DNA of 64,000 nt from an uncultured Clostridia bacterium (GCA_934167225.1 CAKPLD010000002.1:13214-77213); one strand, 5' to 3'. Positions 37,594 to 48,500 are shown, counted from the stretch's first letter. Numbers and translations are program-made. The notes: a model not told the origin generated them from the letters alone.

Positions 37594-37622
37594 ATTTTAA
37601 CATCTTTTTTATTATATGTCAA
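37594..37622 (-). promoter_or_regulatory. Convergent promoter of the antitoxin RNA
   Basis: Minus strand TTGACA (37622-37617), 17-base spacer, TAAAAT (37599-37594); the only function visible for it is the short RNA towards the toxin. Confidence 0.7.
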
Positions 37623-37778
37623 ATTTTTTGATTTATTCTTAATTATGTAAAATAAAAAAATATTCCAACCATTATTCACATAAAAACAAAAAATCCCCAC
37701 ACTAAATAAAAAAAATTATTGCTATTTTCCAACGTATTTGATAAAATATAAAACATAATAAACCAAAAGGAGAAAACA

Positions 37779-38957
37779 ATGGACAGCGAAAAAAAAGAAT
37801 ACCAAATACAAAGAGAACTAAACATAAGAAAGATTGTAATATGTACAATTTTAGCACTAATAGCGATAGCAATAATAGTAATATTTTCACTATACATAGC
37901 AGAAGACAGTTTCAGAAAGTGGGTAGACACCAATTTATTAAGAAAAAACATTACATCTGAAAAGGTAGCAACAATAGACCTAAATGTTGATAAAAACAAC
38001 CAAATATATTGTTACAACAAATATATATGTATACTAAACGAAAAAAACTTAAAGTTATATAATCAATCAGGAGAAAGCATAACAGACATATCAGTAGACA
38101 TAAACACAGCACTATTTTCATCAAACGATAAATACTTAGCAATAGCAGAAAAAAATGGGCAAGAAGTTTGTGTAATTACAGACAAATCGTATTCATGGAG
38201 ACAAAAAGTAGACGGAGAAATACTGCAAGTATATGTAAATAAAAATGGATATGTAGCACTAGTTACAACAGATACAACATATAAATCAATTATCACAGTA
38301 TATGATACAACAGGCAAACAAATAATGAGAAACTTTTTATCAACAACCAGAGTTATAGATGTATCTATATCTAATGACAACAAATATGTAGCTTTTGCAG
38401 AAATGGATACATCAGGTACGCTAATAAAATCAAGTGTAAAAATAATATCAATAGAAAAGGCACAAGAAAAATCAGAAGAAGCGATAATATACTCTAAAGA
38501 GGCAGAAACATCTCAAATGATAATAAAAGTACAATATCAGGAAAAAGATGATCTAATATGTGTATATGATGATTTAGTGGAACTTATAAAAGACAACAAA
38601 GAAACCCAAATTCTAAAAAAAGATGACCAGACTACATTTATATCTGGAAAATTAAATAATAGTGTAGCATACATAAAAGAAGAACAAAAAGGCATATTTG
38701 ATTCAAGTTCAATATTAAACATTGTTAACACATCAAGTAATCAAACATATACATACAATTTTGATGAAATTGCAAAAGAAATGTATACATATGGAGATGT
38801 TATTGGAATAAATATAGGAACAGAGATGTATTTTGTAAGAACAAATGGATTATTATTAAAAAAATACATATCAAACCAAGAAATAACAAATGTAATGATG
38901 GCAAACAATTTAGCTATAATTATATATAAAGATAGAATAGAAATAATAGATTTATAG
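37779..38957 (+). CDS. Membrane-anchored beta-propeller-like protein
   Basis: The 392-residue protein has a short charged N-terminus, a membrane helix (about 20-42) and an external repeat domain of beta strands (DNKYVAFAEMD, SNDKYLAIAEKN), resembling DUF5711/PQQ-like propellers. AAAAGGAG precedes the ATG. It is 11 bases before the CvpA gene, with the LCP gene following, so it belongs to a cell-envelope operon. No enzymatic residues can be assigned. Confidence 0.8.
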   Translation: MDSEKKEYQIQRELNIRKIVICTILALIAIAIIVIFSLYIAEDSFRKWVDTNLLRKNITSEKVATIDLNVDKNNQIYCYNKYICILNEKNLKLYNQSGESITDISVDINTALFSSNDKYLAIAEKNGQEVCVITDKSYSWRQKVDGEILQVYVNKNGYVALVTTDTTYKSIITVYDTTGKQIMRNFLSTTRVIDVSISNDNKYVAFAEMDTSGTLIKSSVKIISIEKAQEKSEEAIIYSKEAETSQMIIKVQYQEKDDLICVYDDLVELIKDNKETQILKKDDQTTFISGKLNNSVAYIKEEQKGIFDSSSILNIVNTSSNQTYTYNFDEIAKEMYTYGDVIGINIGTEMYFVRTNGLLLKKYISNQEITNVMMANNLAIIIYKDRIEIIDL

Positions 38958-38968
38958 AGGGTGAGAAA

Positions 38969-39625
38969 ATGGGAATTATATTAGATATTTTTATAATTGC
39001 AATTTTGGCATTAAACATAATAATGGGATATAAAAAGGGATTAATAAATGTAATATTTAACATATTTGCATTTTTAATAGCAATATTAATATCACTAATT
39101 TTATATAAGCCTGTTGCAAATTTTATAATAAATAACACAAATATACAAGAGAATATGAAAACAATGATTATGAAAAACAATAAAGAAAGTGAACCTAAAG
39201 AAGAAAATTCCGCAAACGATATTCAAAAATACATAGAAAATCAAATGAAAAACCTAAATGAAGAGGCAAAAGAGACAGCAACAGAAATATTAGCTGAAAA
39301 TGTATCAACCAAATTAATTGAAATAATGACAGTAATAATTTTATGTATTTTAACAAGAATAGTACTAATTATATTCAAGTTTTTTGCCGAAACACTAGCA
39401 AATTTACCAATTGTAAAACAATGTAACGAATTAGGTGGAATTATATATGGTGTAGTAACAGGAATAATCATAATATATATAATACTAACAATATTATTTT
39501 TCGTTGTATCAATAAACGAAAATGGTACAATCTCAAATATGATAGACAGTTCATTTATAACAAAAATTTTATATGATAATAATATTATTGTAAACTATTG
39601 CTTTTTAGGTAAAAATTTGTTATAA
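38969..39625 (+). CDS. CvpA-family membrane protein
   Basis: The 218-residue protein has four predicted membrane helices and a Glu/Asn-rich loop of about 60 residues. The start (GIILDIFIIAILALNIIMGYKKG, shown from residue 2 in part) is typical of CvpA proteins, which are linked to envelope homeostasis and, in E. coli, colicin V release. It follows the propeller gene with AGAGGGTGAG before the ATG. Confidence 0.8.
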   Translation: MGIILDIFIIAILALNIIMGYKKGLINVIFNIFAFLIAILISLILYKPVANFIINNTNIQENMKTMIMKNNKESEPKEENSANDIQKYIENQMKNLNEEAKETATEILAENVSTKLIEIMTVIILCILTRIVLIIFKFFAETLANLPIVKQCNELGGIIYGVVTGIIIIYIILTILFFVVSINENGTISNMIDSSFITKILYDNNIIVNYCFLGKNLL

Positions 39626-39676
39626 TTCGGGATATAGTTTTTAATTTAAATGGAAAAGAGTGGAAAATAGTAGCAA

Positions 39677-41056
39677 ATGAATAAAAAAGAAAATAAGGAA
39701 AACAAGGAAAATAAAGTAAAAAATAAAAAAACAAGGAAAAAACATATTGTTTTAAGAGTAATACTTATAATATTATTAATGATTATATTATTTATAGCAG
39801 GATTTGTAGGATATAGTGCATATAAAAATGGCTGGGGAGTAAAGGGACTAATACAAACAGCCATGGGTCAAGACGAAAAAAAATTAGCAGACCTAGACCC
39901 ACTAACAGTATTAATATTAGGAGTAAGTGAAGATATATCATCAAAACTAACAGACACAATAATGGTTGCTTCATATAACCCAAAAACACAAAAAGCAACA
40001 CTTATATCGATACCAAGAGATACATTTATTGGAAAAAACAAAAACACAGCAACATCATATGACAAAATAAATGCATTATATCAAACAAACCCAGAAAAAA
40101 CATTAGATGCAGTAAATAAAATAACAGGTTTAGATATAAAATATTATGTTGTAATAAGCAATAATGCACTAGTACAACTAGTAGATGAAATTGGCGGAGT
40201 AGACTTTGATGTTCCAATAAATATGGATTATGATGATAGTTCACAAGACTTATATATACATCTAAAAAAAGGTCAGCAAAAGTTAACGGGAGAACAAGCA
40301 GAAGGGCTAGTAAGATTTAGAAAAAACAACAACGGAACCTCATATCCATCAGAATATGGAGACAACGATTTAGGAAGAATGAGAACACAAAGAGAATTTA
40401 TAACACAAGTTGCAAAACAAACAATTCAACTAAAAAATATAACAAAAATAGGAAGCTTTATAGACATAGTAAAACAAAATGTAACAACAAACATAAAAAA
40501 TTGGTCAACAATAAAAGACTACATTGCATATGCAGTAGACTTTAATACAGAAAATATACAAACAGCAAGTATACCAGGAGAAGCAAACTATTACAACAAA
40601 CTATCATTCTTTATATATGATAAAAAAGAGACAGATAAACTAATAGAAGAGTTATTTGCAGAGCAAAATGGAACAACAGAGGAAACAACAACAACTAATA
40701 TTGCAAATGAAACCAATACTACAAATACAACAAACACAACAAGTTCAAAAACCAATACAGAAAATACAAGCACAACAAAAAGCAATTCTAAAGTTAAAAT
40801 AGAATTGTTAAATGGTAGTGGAAACAAAAATCTTTTAAATAAGGCCACAAAAGCCTTAAAAGCACAAGGATATAATGTTTATAAAACAGGAACAACTACA
40901 ACAACATCAAAAACAACAATAGTAAATAAATCAGGAATAGAAACAGACACAATAAGCGATATAAAAGATGTTTTAGGAGTTGGAAATATATCAAGTAGTG
41001 TTTCAAGTTCAAGTACTGTAGATGTAAAAATCGTAATTGGAAAGGACTACAAATAA
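39677..41056 (+). CDS. LytR-CpsA-Psr family wall-polymer ligase
   Basis: The 459-residue protein has a lysine-rich start, a membrane helix (about 19-39), the LCP catalytic domain (about 75-300: LILGVSED, SIPRDTFIG, RFRKNNNG, DLGRMRTQREF) and, after a Thr/Asn-rich linker, a LytR_C domain (about 370-459: IELLNGSG). LCP enzymes attach teichoic acid or other anionic polymers to peptidoglycan on the outer face. The conserved Arg and Asp residues are present, so it is probably active. Confidence 0.93.
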   Translation: MNKKENKENKENKVKNKKTRKKHIVLRVILIILLMIILFIAGFVGYSAYKNGWGVKGLIQTAMGQDEKKLADLDPLTVLILGVSEDISSKLTDTIMVASYNPKTQKATLISIPRDTFIGKNKNTATSYDKINALYQTNPEKTLDAVNKITGLDIKYYVVISNNALVQLVDEIGGVDFDVPINMDYDDSSQDLYIHLKKGQQKLTGEQAEGLVRFRKNNNGTSYPSEYGDNDLGRMRTQREFITQVAKQTIQLKNITKIGSFIDIVKQNVTTNIKNWSTIKDYIAYAVDFNTENIQTASIPGEANYYNKLSFFIYDKKETDKLIEELFAEQNGTTEETTTTNIANETNTTNTTNTTSSKTNTENTSTTKSNSKVKIELLNGSGNKNLLNKATKALKAQGYNVYKTGTTTTTSKTTIVNKSGIETDTISDIKDVLGVGNISSSVSSSSTVDVKIVIGKDYK

Positions 41057-41060
41057 AAAT

Positions 41061-41081
41061 GAGGGATATTTAATATCCCTC
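41061..41081. terminator. Bidirectional terminator
   Basis: GAGGGATATT pairs with AATATCCCTC around a single base between convergent genes; the U-rich tail is clear on the minus strand (ATTTTTATTT). Confidence 0.7.
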
Positions 41082-41087
41082 AAACAA

Positions 41088-42317
41088 TTATTTTTTTTTC
41101 TTAGATTTTGAAAACAATAAAGTAGTTAATATCAAAAACAATACAATTCCCAAAACAATTTTAAAAACAAATAATAAAAATTCATCTTCTTCTACATCGT
41201 GAGATGCAACCAAATTTGTTGAATAAGAATTATCTCCTACAGTATAAGTAACAGAGCCTATTACAGAGCCTTTTGAAATAGGAGCTGAAATAGTATTATT
41301 TAATTCAATTTTGCCTTCAGGAATGCTATCTGTATTTTTTAGTAACCCAGAAACAGAAGAATCTGTATATAAGTCTAAACTTCTAGTATCTTTACTTCCA
41401 TTTTTTATTTCAATATTTGTAAAATTAACATCTTTATCCACGAATTTTCGTACTGAATAATTTGCATAACCATATTTAAATAAATGGATGGAATCTAAAT
41501 ATCTAGAGCTTTCACCATTTGGCATTTGATTAGCACCTAAAACAACACAAATTAAGCCTAAATTATTTTTAGAACACGCAGAAATTAAACAGTTTTTTGC
41601 TTGAGCTGTATATCCTGTTTTTATGCCTACACATTCTTTTAAATAATATTTAGAAGAAGGGTTTATTAAATCATTAGTGTTTGAATATTTTCTTACGTCA
41701 GATTTATTTGTGCTATTAATAATACAACTTTGCTCAGAAACAATACTTCTAAATACAGAGTTTTGCATACAATACTTTGCAATTAAGGATAAATCATAAG
41801 CGGTAGTATAATGGTTTTCGTCATGTATACCACTTGGGTTTGTGAAATGTGTATTTTTACAACCAATTTCCAAAGCTTTTTGATTCATTAATTTAGCAAA
41901 TTCATCTATAGAACCAGATATGTGTTCGGCTAAGACGTAACCTGCATCATTTGCAGAATGTACAAGGAAAATTGTTACTAAATCTCTTATGCTAATTTCT
42001 TCACCATTTGATAAGTATGCAGATGAATATCCCGAAGGAATGGTAGAGATTGTAGAACTTGAAATTGTTATAATATCATCTAAATTGCATTTTTCTAAAG
42101 CAATAATGGCTGTTAAAATTTTAGTTGTGCTTGCAGGGTACATTTTTTCCTCAGCATTTTTAGAGTAAAGAATAGACCCTGTTTTAAAATCTATAAGTAT
42201 TGTCGAATCCGAGTATATATCTGGTATTTCACTCTGGCTATTTTCACCATAAACAATTGGCATTTGTGCTATAAATATAAATAATATAATAATTAAACTA
42301 AAAAAATTTTTTTTCAT
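41088..42317 (-). CDS. D-alanyl-D-alanine carboxypeptidase, DacF-like
   Basis: The 409-residue protein starts MKKNFF at 42317 (GGAGAG upstream; an earlier in-frame ATG lacks one). Signal peptide (1 to about 24), S11 peptidase domain with SxxK (ASTTK), SxN (VHSAND) and KTG (GIKTGYT), a C-terminal beta domain, and a membrane helix with a lysine tail that anchors it. It trims the pentapeptide of peptidoglycan. A paralogue lies 1.7 kb downstream and carries two frameshifts. Confidence 0.95.
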   Translation of the reverse strand: MKKNFFSLIIILFIFIAQMPIVYGENSQSEIPDIYSDSTILIDFKTGSILYSKNAEEKMYPASTTKILTAIIALEKCNLDDIITISSSTISTIPSGYSSAYLSNGEEISIRDLVTIFLVHSANDAGYVLAEHISGSIDEFAKLMNQKALEIGCKNTHFTNPSGIHDENHYTTAYDLSLIAKYCMQNSVFRSIVSEQSCIINSTNKSDVRKYSNTNDLINPSSKYYLKECVGIKTGYTAQAKNCLISACSKNNLGLICVVLGANQMPNGESSRYLDSIHLFKYGYANYSVRKFVDKDVNFTNIEIKNGSKDTRSLDLYTDSSVSGLLKNTDSIPEGKIELNNTISAPISKGSVIGSVTYTVGDNSYSTNLVASHDVEEDEFLLFVFKIVLGIVLFLILTTLLFSKSKKKK

Positions 42318-42405
42318 AATCTCTCCATTTCTTAAAATATAATAATTTAAACTATACAATATATAAGAAAAATTTTCAATATTTTTATAAAAAAAGGAGG
42401 AAAAA

Positions 42406-43053
42406 ATGTTAGATAATTTAACAAAAAAACAAAAAATTGTAGTATATATAATTGCAGTTATAGTTGTAATTGGTATGATATATTTTATTTATAATAAAAA
42501 CCAGGTAAACAATGATGATCTTGAAAATGATATTTTGGTATCAAACACAAGTACTAAAGAAGAGGAAAAGAATGAACAGGAGCAAATAGTGGTTCATGTA
42601 ACAGGAAGTGTAAAATCACCAGGAATTGTGAAATTAAAAGATGGCAGTAGAATAGAGGATGCCATTGAGGCAGCAGGAGGACTAACAGAAAATGCAGATA
42701 TTTCCAAAGTTAATTTAGCATATGTTCTAGAAGATGGAATAAAAATCAAAATACCAAGTTCTTCGGAAGAAGACATAGGTGATGGGGATGTTTTAATAGA
42801 TGGTAGTGGAGAAAATGTTGTTGAAGAAGATGATTCGCAATCTACAAATCAAAATGGAAAAGGCATTAATATAAATAAGGCTGATGAAACAGAATTACAA
42901 ACATTACCTGGAATAGGGGCTTCTCTTGCTAGCAGAATTGTTGAATATAGAAAACAAAATGGAAAATTTGCCAATATAGAAGATATTAAAAATGTTAGTG
43001 GGATTGGCGATAGTAAATTTTCTAATATAAAAGATTTAATAACCGTGAAATAA
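42406..43053 (+). CDS. comEA: ComEA-type DNA-binding competence protein
   Basis: The 215-residue protein has one membrane helix (about 12-30), an SLBB domain (VHVTGSVKSPGIVKL) and two helix-hairpin-helix motifs at the C-terminus (LPGIGASLASRIVEYR, VSGIGDSKFSNI). ComEA binds incoming DNA outside the membrane during natural transformation. AAAGGAGG precedes the ATG. With dprA at 58 kb it suggests that DNA-uptake functions are kept. Confidence 0.93.
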   Translation: MLDNLTKKQKIVVYIIAVIVVIGMIYFIYNKNQVNNDDLENDILVSNTSTKEEEKNEQEQIVVHVTGSVKSPGIVKLKDGSRIEDAIEAAGGLTENADISKVNLAYVLEDGIKIKIPSSSEEDIGDGDVLIDGSGENVVEEDDSQSTNQNGKGININKADETELQTLPGIGASLASRIVEYRKQNGKFANIEDIKNVSGIGDSKFSNIKDLITVK

Positions 43054-43058
43054 AATTC

Positions 43059-43087
43059 TTGTCTATTACTAAAAAAAGTTATATAAT
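43059..43087 (+). promoter_or_regulatory. Sigma-A promoter
   Basis: TTGTCT 43059-43064, 17-base spacer, TATAAT 43082-43087, followed by AAAGGAGG and the PLC-like gene. Confidence 0.65.
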
Positions 43088-43111
43088 TGCTGTCATAAAG
43101 GAGGAGTTAAC

Positions 43112-43720
43112 ATGCCTAGTATATTATTTCATGAATTGGTTGGGTATAAAATAGCCCAAAAAAATAAAAAATATAATACTAATAATTTTTATTTAGGACT
43201 TATGGTTCCAGATAGTGTAAATGCATATGGTTTTGCTAGTAAAGAAGAGCGTTGGAGAACTCATGTTAGAGATGAGAATTTGGATATTTGGCAAAAAAAT
43301 ATAATTAATTTTTATAATGAAAATAAAGGAAAGTTTGAAGAAACATATTTAGTAGGTTATGTAGTTCATGTACTTACAGATATTGTATGTGATAGAATTT
43401 ATCGAAATGAATTATATCCAAAACTTTTAAAAGAAGGTTTTAATTATAATTCTGCATATTCTTATTATGAGAATGGAATTGAGAAATTGGAAAACAGTAA
43501 TATAAATAAGAATTGGTGGAAAGAAGCTAAAGAAAAATTTCAAAATGCAAGTGTTTTTCCGATTTCTGGAATGGAAAAACAAATGATTTTGGATGAGGTT
43601 AAATATACTCTTAATAAGTATGAAACAAGGGTTTATGAAGAGTGTGGTTTTTTGGGAGATTGGTTTGTGGATGAGGTTGTAGATTTTTTGATGGGAATTT
43701 CAAAAATATTTGACACTTAA
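43112..43720 (+). CDS. Zinc-dependent phospholipase C-like protein
   Basis: The 202-residue protein starts MPSILFHELVGYKIA and has the pattern of the zinc-dependent PLC/S1-P1 nuclease-like family of Clostridia: NFYLGLMVPDS, RTHVRDENL and VVHVLTDIVCDR supply His and Asp ligands. No signal peptide is seen, so it is probably intracellular. The substrate is unknown; phospholipase is only the family name. Confidence 0.75.
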   Translation: MPSILFHELVGYKIAQKNKKYNTNNFYLGLMVPDSVNAYGFASKEERWRTHVRDENLDIWQKNIINFYNENKGKFEETYLVGYVVHVLTDIVCDRIYRNELYPKLLKEGFNYNSAYSYYENGIEKLENSNINKNWWKEAKEKFQNASVFPISGMEKQMILDEVKYTLNKYETRVYEECGFLGDWFVDEVVDFLMGISKIFDT

Positions 43721-43727
43721 AAAATAT

Positions 43728-43773
43728 AAAAACGATAAAATATTGATATACCAATGTTTTATCGTTTTTTTTT
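43728..43773 (+). terminator. Intrinsic terminator
   Basis: AAAAACGATAAAA pairs with TTTTATCGTTTTT, T9 follows. Confidence 0.85.
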
Positions 43774-43846
43774 GGAGGCGACTATCGGAGTCGAACCGAT
43801 CATCAGAGTTTTGCAGACTCGTGCCTTACCGCTTGGCTAAGTCGCC
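43773..43846 (-). tRNA. tRNA-Cys (anticodon GCA)
   Basis: Acceptor GGCGACT/AGTCGCC, anticodon loop CTGCAAA, T-loop GGTTCGACTCC, CCA encoded. Confidence 0.96.
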
Positions 43847-43891
43847 ATATATTAAATTATATGCACATAACTAAAAAATAGTACATAAAAT

Positions 43892-43965
43892 TGGAGCAGG
43901 TAACGAGAATCGGACTCGTGACTAAACCTTGGCAAGGTCTCATTTTACCACTAAACTATACCTGC
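43892..43965 (-). tRNA. tRNA-Gly (anticodon GCC)
   Basis: Acceptor GCAGGTA/TACCTGC, anticodon loop TTGCCAA with a normal seven bases, CCA encoded. It is not an extended-loop frameshift suppressor. Confidence 0.96.
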
Positions 43966-44042
43966 AAAATATTAAATTACAAAAATACTTTACTATAATA
44001 GCAAAAAAACAATAAAAAGTCAATAGCTAATGTGTAAAAAAA

Positions 44043-45289
44043 TTACAACGAAAAATAGCTAAAATAATCTCTAGAAAAAGTATTAAGGTAATAAAAAATA
44101 TTTTTTTTCCTAATTAAATTTGTATTTAAAATGTCAACAGAAAAAGCATCATTTCCATTAATATTCACTGTTAAATAACCAACAACAGAATTCGGAAGCA
44201 AAGGGGCATTAAGGTTATCAGGCAAGCTAAAAGAAACATGAATACGATCCAAACAACTATTATTTAAAGCGATGTTATTAAATTTTATTTGAGAATCATT
44301 TAAGCAGAATTTTAGGTTAGAGGGCATCCCCTTAGTAACAGTAATCTGATTAGATTCATATGCAACCCAATTATCGAAATTTTTATCAATAATATTTTTA
44401 ACATTTACAACCGAAAAATTGTTAAATGTATAATTTATAAGATTTATACTATCTTGAGTACGATTTTTCTTAGTATCACATCCTAAAACAACGCAAATAA
44501 TATCCAAATTGCCTCTTTTACAAGCAGTTACTAAGCAACGATTTGCACCATTGGTAAAGCCAGTTTTTACACCATAAACACCCTCTAAAGAACCAAGAAG
44601 TTCGTTTGTATTATGTAGGTTTTTAGGTTGATTATTTATGGTTATTGTATAATTAGAAGTTCTTACAATTTTAGAAAAAGTATCATTTTTTAATGCATAA
44701 TTAGCAATTTTTGCCAATTCAAAAGCAGTAGTATAATGGTCATCTTGATCTAAGCCATGAGGTGTAACAAAATGGCTTGAAGTAAGGCCTAAAGAAGATG
44801 CTTTTTGATTCATCATAGAAGAAAAATTATCTATATCTCCACCAACAAATTCAGCAAGAGCAACAGCAGAATCATTTCCAGAAACCATAAGAAGTCCATA
44901 GAGTAAATCTCCTACAGAAACACTATCATTTGTAGATAAACCAAGTCTGGAACCGTCCAGTATGAGCAGATTTTGATGATATATTTACTTTTGTAGAAAG
45001 ATCGGGTGTATTTTCAATTACAACTATTGCTGTTAAAATTTTAGTAGTTGAGGCCATTTTGCACTTTTCGTTTTCAGCTTTTCCGTATAAAACACTGCCA
45101 GAGGCACGATCTAATACAACAGCATGGCGAGCATTAATTGATGGAACTTCTATTATAGGAGCAGAGGTAACCTCAATTGCATCATTTGTACCGAAAATCT
45201 TCTACATAATCATCAGCAAAGACTTTTTGCGGAGCAAAAAAAATAATTACTAAAATAATATAAATTGAAATTTTTTGTCTTATATTCAT
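44043..45289 (-). CDS. Second D-Ala-D-Ala carboxypeptidase (two +1 shifts at CGG)
   Basis: Three minus-strand frames join at two CGG codons (45191-45193 and 44953-44955) into about 414 residues, matching its paralogue of 409. The first frame holds the signal peptide (MNIRQKISIYIILVIIFFAP), the second SxxK (ASTTK), the third SxN (VSGND) and KTG (GVKTGFT), so an active enzyme needs both shifts. No other damage is seen in over 1.2 kb. The C-terminus lacks the paralogue's clear membrane helix. It is either a recoded functional gene or a pseudogene with two strangely similar lesions. Confidence 0.78.
44953..44955 (-). other. +1 frameshift site: in-frame CGG
   Basis: Minus-strand zero frame reads act gga CGG ttc and stops at TGA after 9 codons. 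Skipping the C gives GGT TCC AGA, restoring the GGSRLGL sequence of S11 peptidases. Confidence 0.78.
45191..45193 (-). other. +1 frameshift site: in-frame CGG
   Basis: Minus-strand zero frame reads gat ttt CGG tac aaa TGA. Skipping the C gives GGT ACA AAT and opens the frame that carries the SxxK catalytic serine. Confidence 0.75.
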
Positions 45290-45407
45290 CTTGATCCTCC
45301 AAATATTTCTATAACAATATATGAACGAATTTAAAAGATATTACAAACATATATAGACCAAAAGTTACAATATTTCCGACTAAATTGAAGTTTATTTACA
45401 TAAAATA

Positions 45408-45436
45408 TTGATTTTGTAAAAAAAATGTAATATAAT
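45408..45436 (+). promoter_or_regulatory. Sigma-A promoter for the adhesin
   Basis: TTGATT 45408-45413, 17-base spacer, TATAAT 45431-45436. A GGAACTG/CAGTTCC hairpin (45443-45474) lies in the leader of about 140 bases. Confidence 0.6.
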
Positions 45437-45581
45437 TGTAAAGGAACTGTAAAAAACGTTGAAAAACCAGTTCCGTAGGCTATATAAGATACTAAAAAAT
45501 AAAATTAAATTTACATATTGAAAAAAAGCTATAAACATAGTAGAATAATATAGCAAGAATATGAAATAAGGAAGGTATTTT

Positions 45582-48500
45582 ATGGAAATGAAGAGGAATA
45601 TCAAAAAAATTTTAGTTGCAATGCTAATACTTGTATTTGGAATTGGCACAAAAGCAAGTTTTGCAATGCAAGATTACCAAGGAGAAAATGCACTATCACT
45701 AACATTATCATATTTCAGATATGCTAATGGAGATTATAGAGATGGATATGCATTAAATACAGTTGGAAATGAAGGAGAATCACATCATCCAATTTACCAA
45801 ATAATGAATGGCACAAAAGGAAATTACTACTGTTTAAATGCCACAGCAGGAGAAACATGGCTAAGTGGAACAGTTGGTACAAGTGCCACATATAACAGAG
45901 CATATAATCTAAATTCACAAAGTGATATAGATTCATTAAAAAATGATAGCTCATTATCTGAAACATACAGAAATGTTGTAAACAGCCAATATTTAAAACA
46001 AATTTTATGGATACTAGATAACATGTATGTTCAAGGAACATCAGATCCAGCACAAAAAAATGAATTACTAGCAAAAGCAGGAATAGTATATGGAGATGTA
46101 GATGACGAAACACTTGAAGGAAAAGTACAACAAGGATATAGATATATAGCACAAGAAGGATACGACTATTCTGAAAAAGTATCAAAACAAGGAAAAAAAG
46201 GCTATTTCTATTATAGTGAAAACGGTACTTACAATCCAGTAAATTTACCAGATGAAATGATAGACGTAGCAGAACAATCAGCTTTATGGTATTTTACAAA
46301 CTACTTAGACAACAATAGTGCTAATAGTACAACATATGATGTTAAGAGCCAATGGTTACCATTATTATGTTCTCATGGAAGAGAAAATACAAACACAAAT
46401 CAATGGCCATCAATGGAAAGCGAAGTATTTAACGAGCCAACAGATGTTGCAGATGTAAAAGCAGAGATTGGAAAAATGAAGCAAGAACAAGCAGCAATAT
46501 TATGCCAATATTTAATAGATGCAGCAAATAACAACGCGCAAAATTCAGATGAAGAAACAACAGGAAGTCCTTTAACAATTACACCAGCAACACCAAACAT
46601 AAACGAAAATAAAGTAGATAATAAAAACTACTATGTAGTAGGACCAATTAAAATTGATTCAACAAGAACAAGTGTATACACTTTATTAGACACAATAACA
46701 GTAAATGGAAGCACAGATACTGGAAGTTATATTTCAGATGCAACAGGAACAAGAAATGATGACCAAAAATTAGGAAACTATGTTGGAAAAGAATTCTACG
46801 TAGCTGTACCAAAAACAAGTGTAACAGGAAACAATATAAAAATAGATTTTGAAGGATCATACAAAGTAAATCAAAAAACATTATGGATATCAACAACAAA
46901 AACAGAACAACCAGTTGTTGAAGTAGCACCAGGAAGTGAACCAATTAATTTATCAGTAAATGTTGGAATAAACAAAGAATTTGACTTAGCATTAAGAAAA
47001 GCAATTGCATCAGTTAGAAAAGCTGGAGCAACAGAAACAAAGCTTATCTCAAATGAAGAAGGAAAATTAGCAACAAGAAAAATAAACTACGTAGCAAGCA
47101 ATATAGAAAAAGAAGGAACAGCAATATACAACCACAGAAAAGATCCAGTAGTAGTTGAAAAAGGAGATATTATTACTTATGAAATAACTGTTTTCAATGA
47201 AGGAGATATGGATGGATATGCTGGAGAAATAGTAGATTCATTACCTAAAGGCTTAAAATTATATGGAGAAAGTAACGGAACAATAACTTCAGGAAATGCA
47301 AAATATTCTTATATATATGATGAAGCAACAAATAAAATTACTTTAACAAATGTAAGCAAAAACGTATTAACAGCATATGATGGTGGAGAAAAACTATCGT
47401 CAGAAACATTAAAACTTGAATGTGAAGTAACACAAGAACCATCAACAGTAACAAACACATATTTAACAAATATAGCATATATATCAAAAGAATATAACTC
47501 AGAAACAAACACAGAAGTAACAACAGATAGAGATTCAGATACAACAAATTCACCATCAGCAGATCAAAACACAACAGGAGACAGATATAACGGATACCAT
47601 GGTGGAGACAACAAAAACGGAGATAACAGCAAAGATGTATACAACGATGGAACAAACAATGATGATTATTTCTCAGGAAAAGAAGATGACGACGATTTTG
47701 AAGTAGTAGTAGTAAAACCAGCAGCATTTGACTTAGCATTACAAAAATATATATCAAATATATATTCAAATGGAACAAACAAAAATGGAAGAAAAGAACC
47801 AACAATTGATACAACAAAATTAGCTTCAAAAACAGCAACAACAGCAACATATACACAAGATAAAACACCAATACAAGTTAAACATGGAGACTATGTAACA
47901 TATACATTTACAGTATATAACGAAGGCGATATAGATGGATATGTAAACAAAATAACAGATAATATACCAACAGGATTACAATTTGTTTATGCAAAACAAC
48001 CAGCTGATGGAAAAACACTAATAGCTTGTGATTCACAAGGAAAAACAGAAGAAATATCAGTAGATGAAGCAACATACAGTTTAATTTCAAAAAATAATTC
48101 AAGTTGGTCAATAGATCAAAAAGACGGAAAATTAGCAACAGATACATACAATGGAGAAACAACAACAAGTATAACATGTGATGTTAAAAATTATTTAGGT
48201 GGAACAAATAAATTATTATCAGCTTATGATAGTAACAAAGATAACAACAACAATGGAGATGGACTAGATAGAACAAGTGTAACAGTTGTATTAAGAGTTT
48301 CAGCTCAAGATGGAGCAGGAGTAACAATAAGAAACGAAGCAGCAATAACAGAAGCTGAAGACAAAGAAGGAAACATACAAGATAAAGACAAGCTAACAGA
48401 TAGAGACTCTCAAACAAATCAATGGTTAGGAAAAGATGGAGATAAAAATTATCAAGATGATGAAGATTATGACAACATAATACTTGGAAATGTAGATCTT

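Noticed and set aside
43892..43965. tRNA-Gly as a four-base-codon frameshift suppressor for CGGN
   Set aside because: Its anticodon loop has the normal seven bases with GCC; it cannot pair with CGGN as a quadruplet. A different tRNA outside the window is not excluded.
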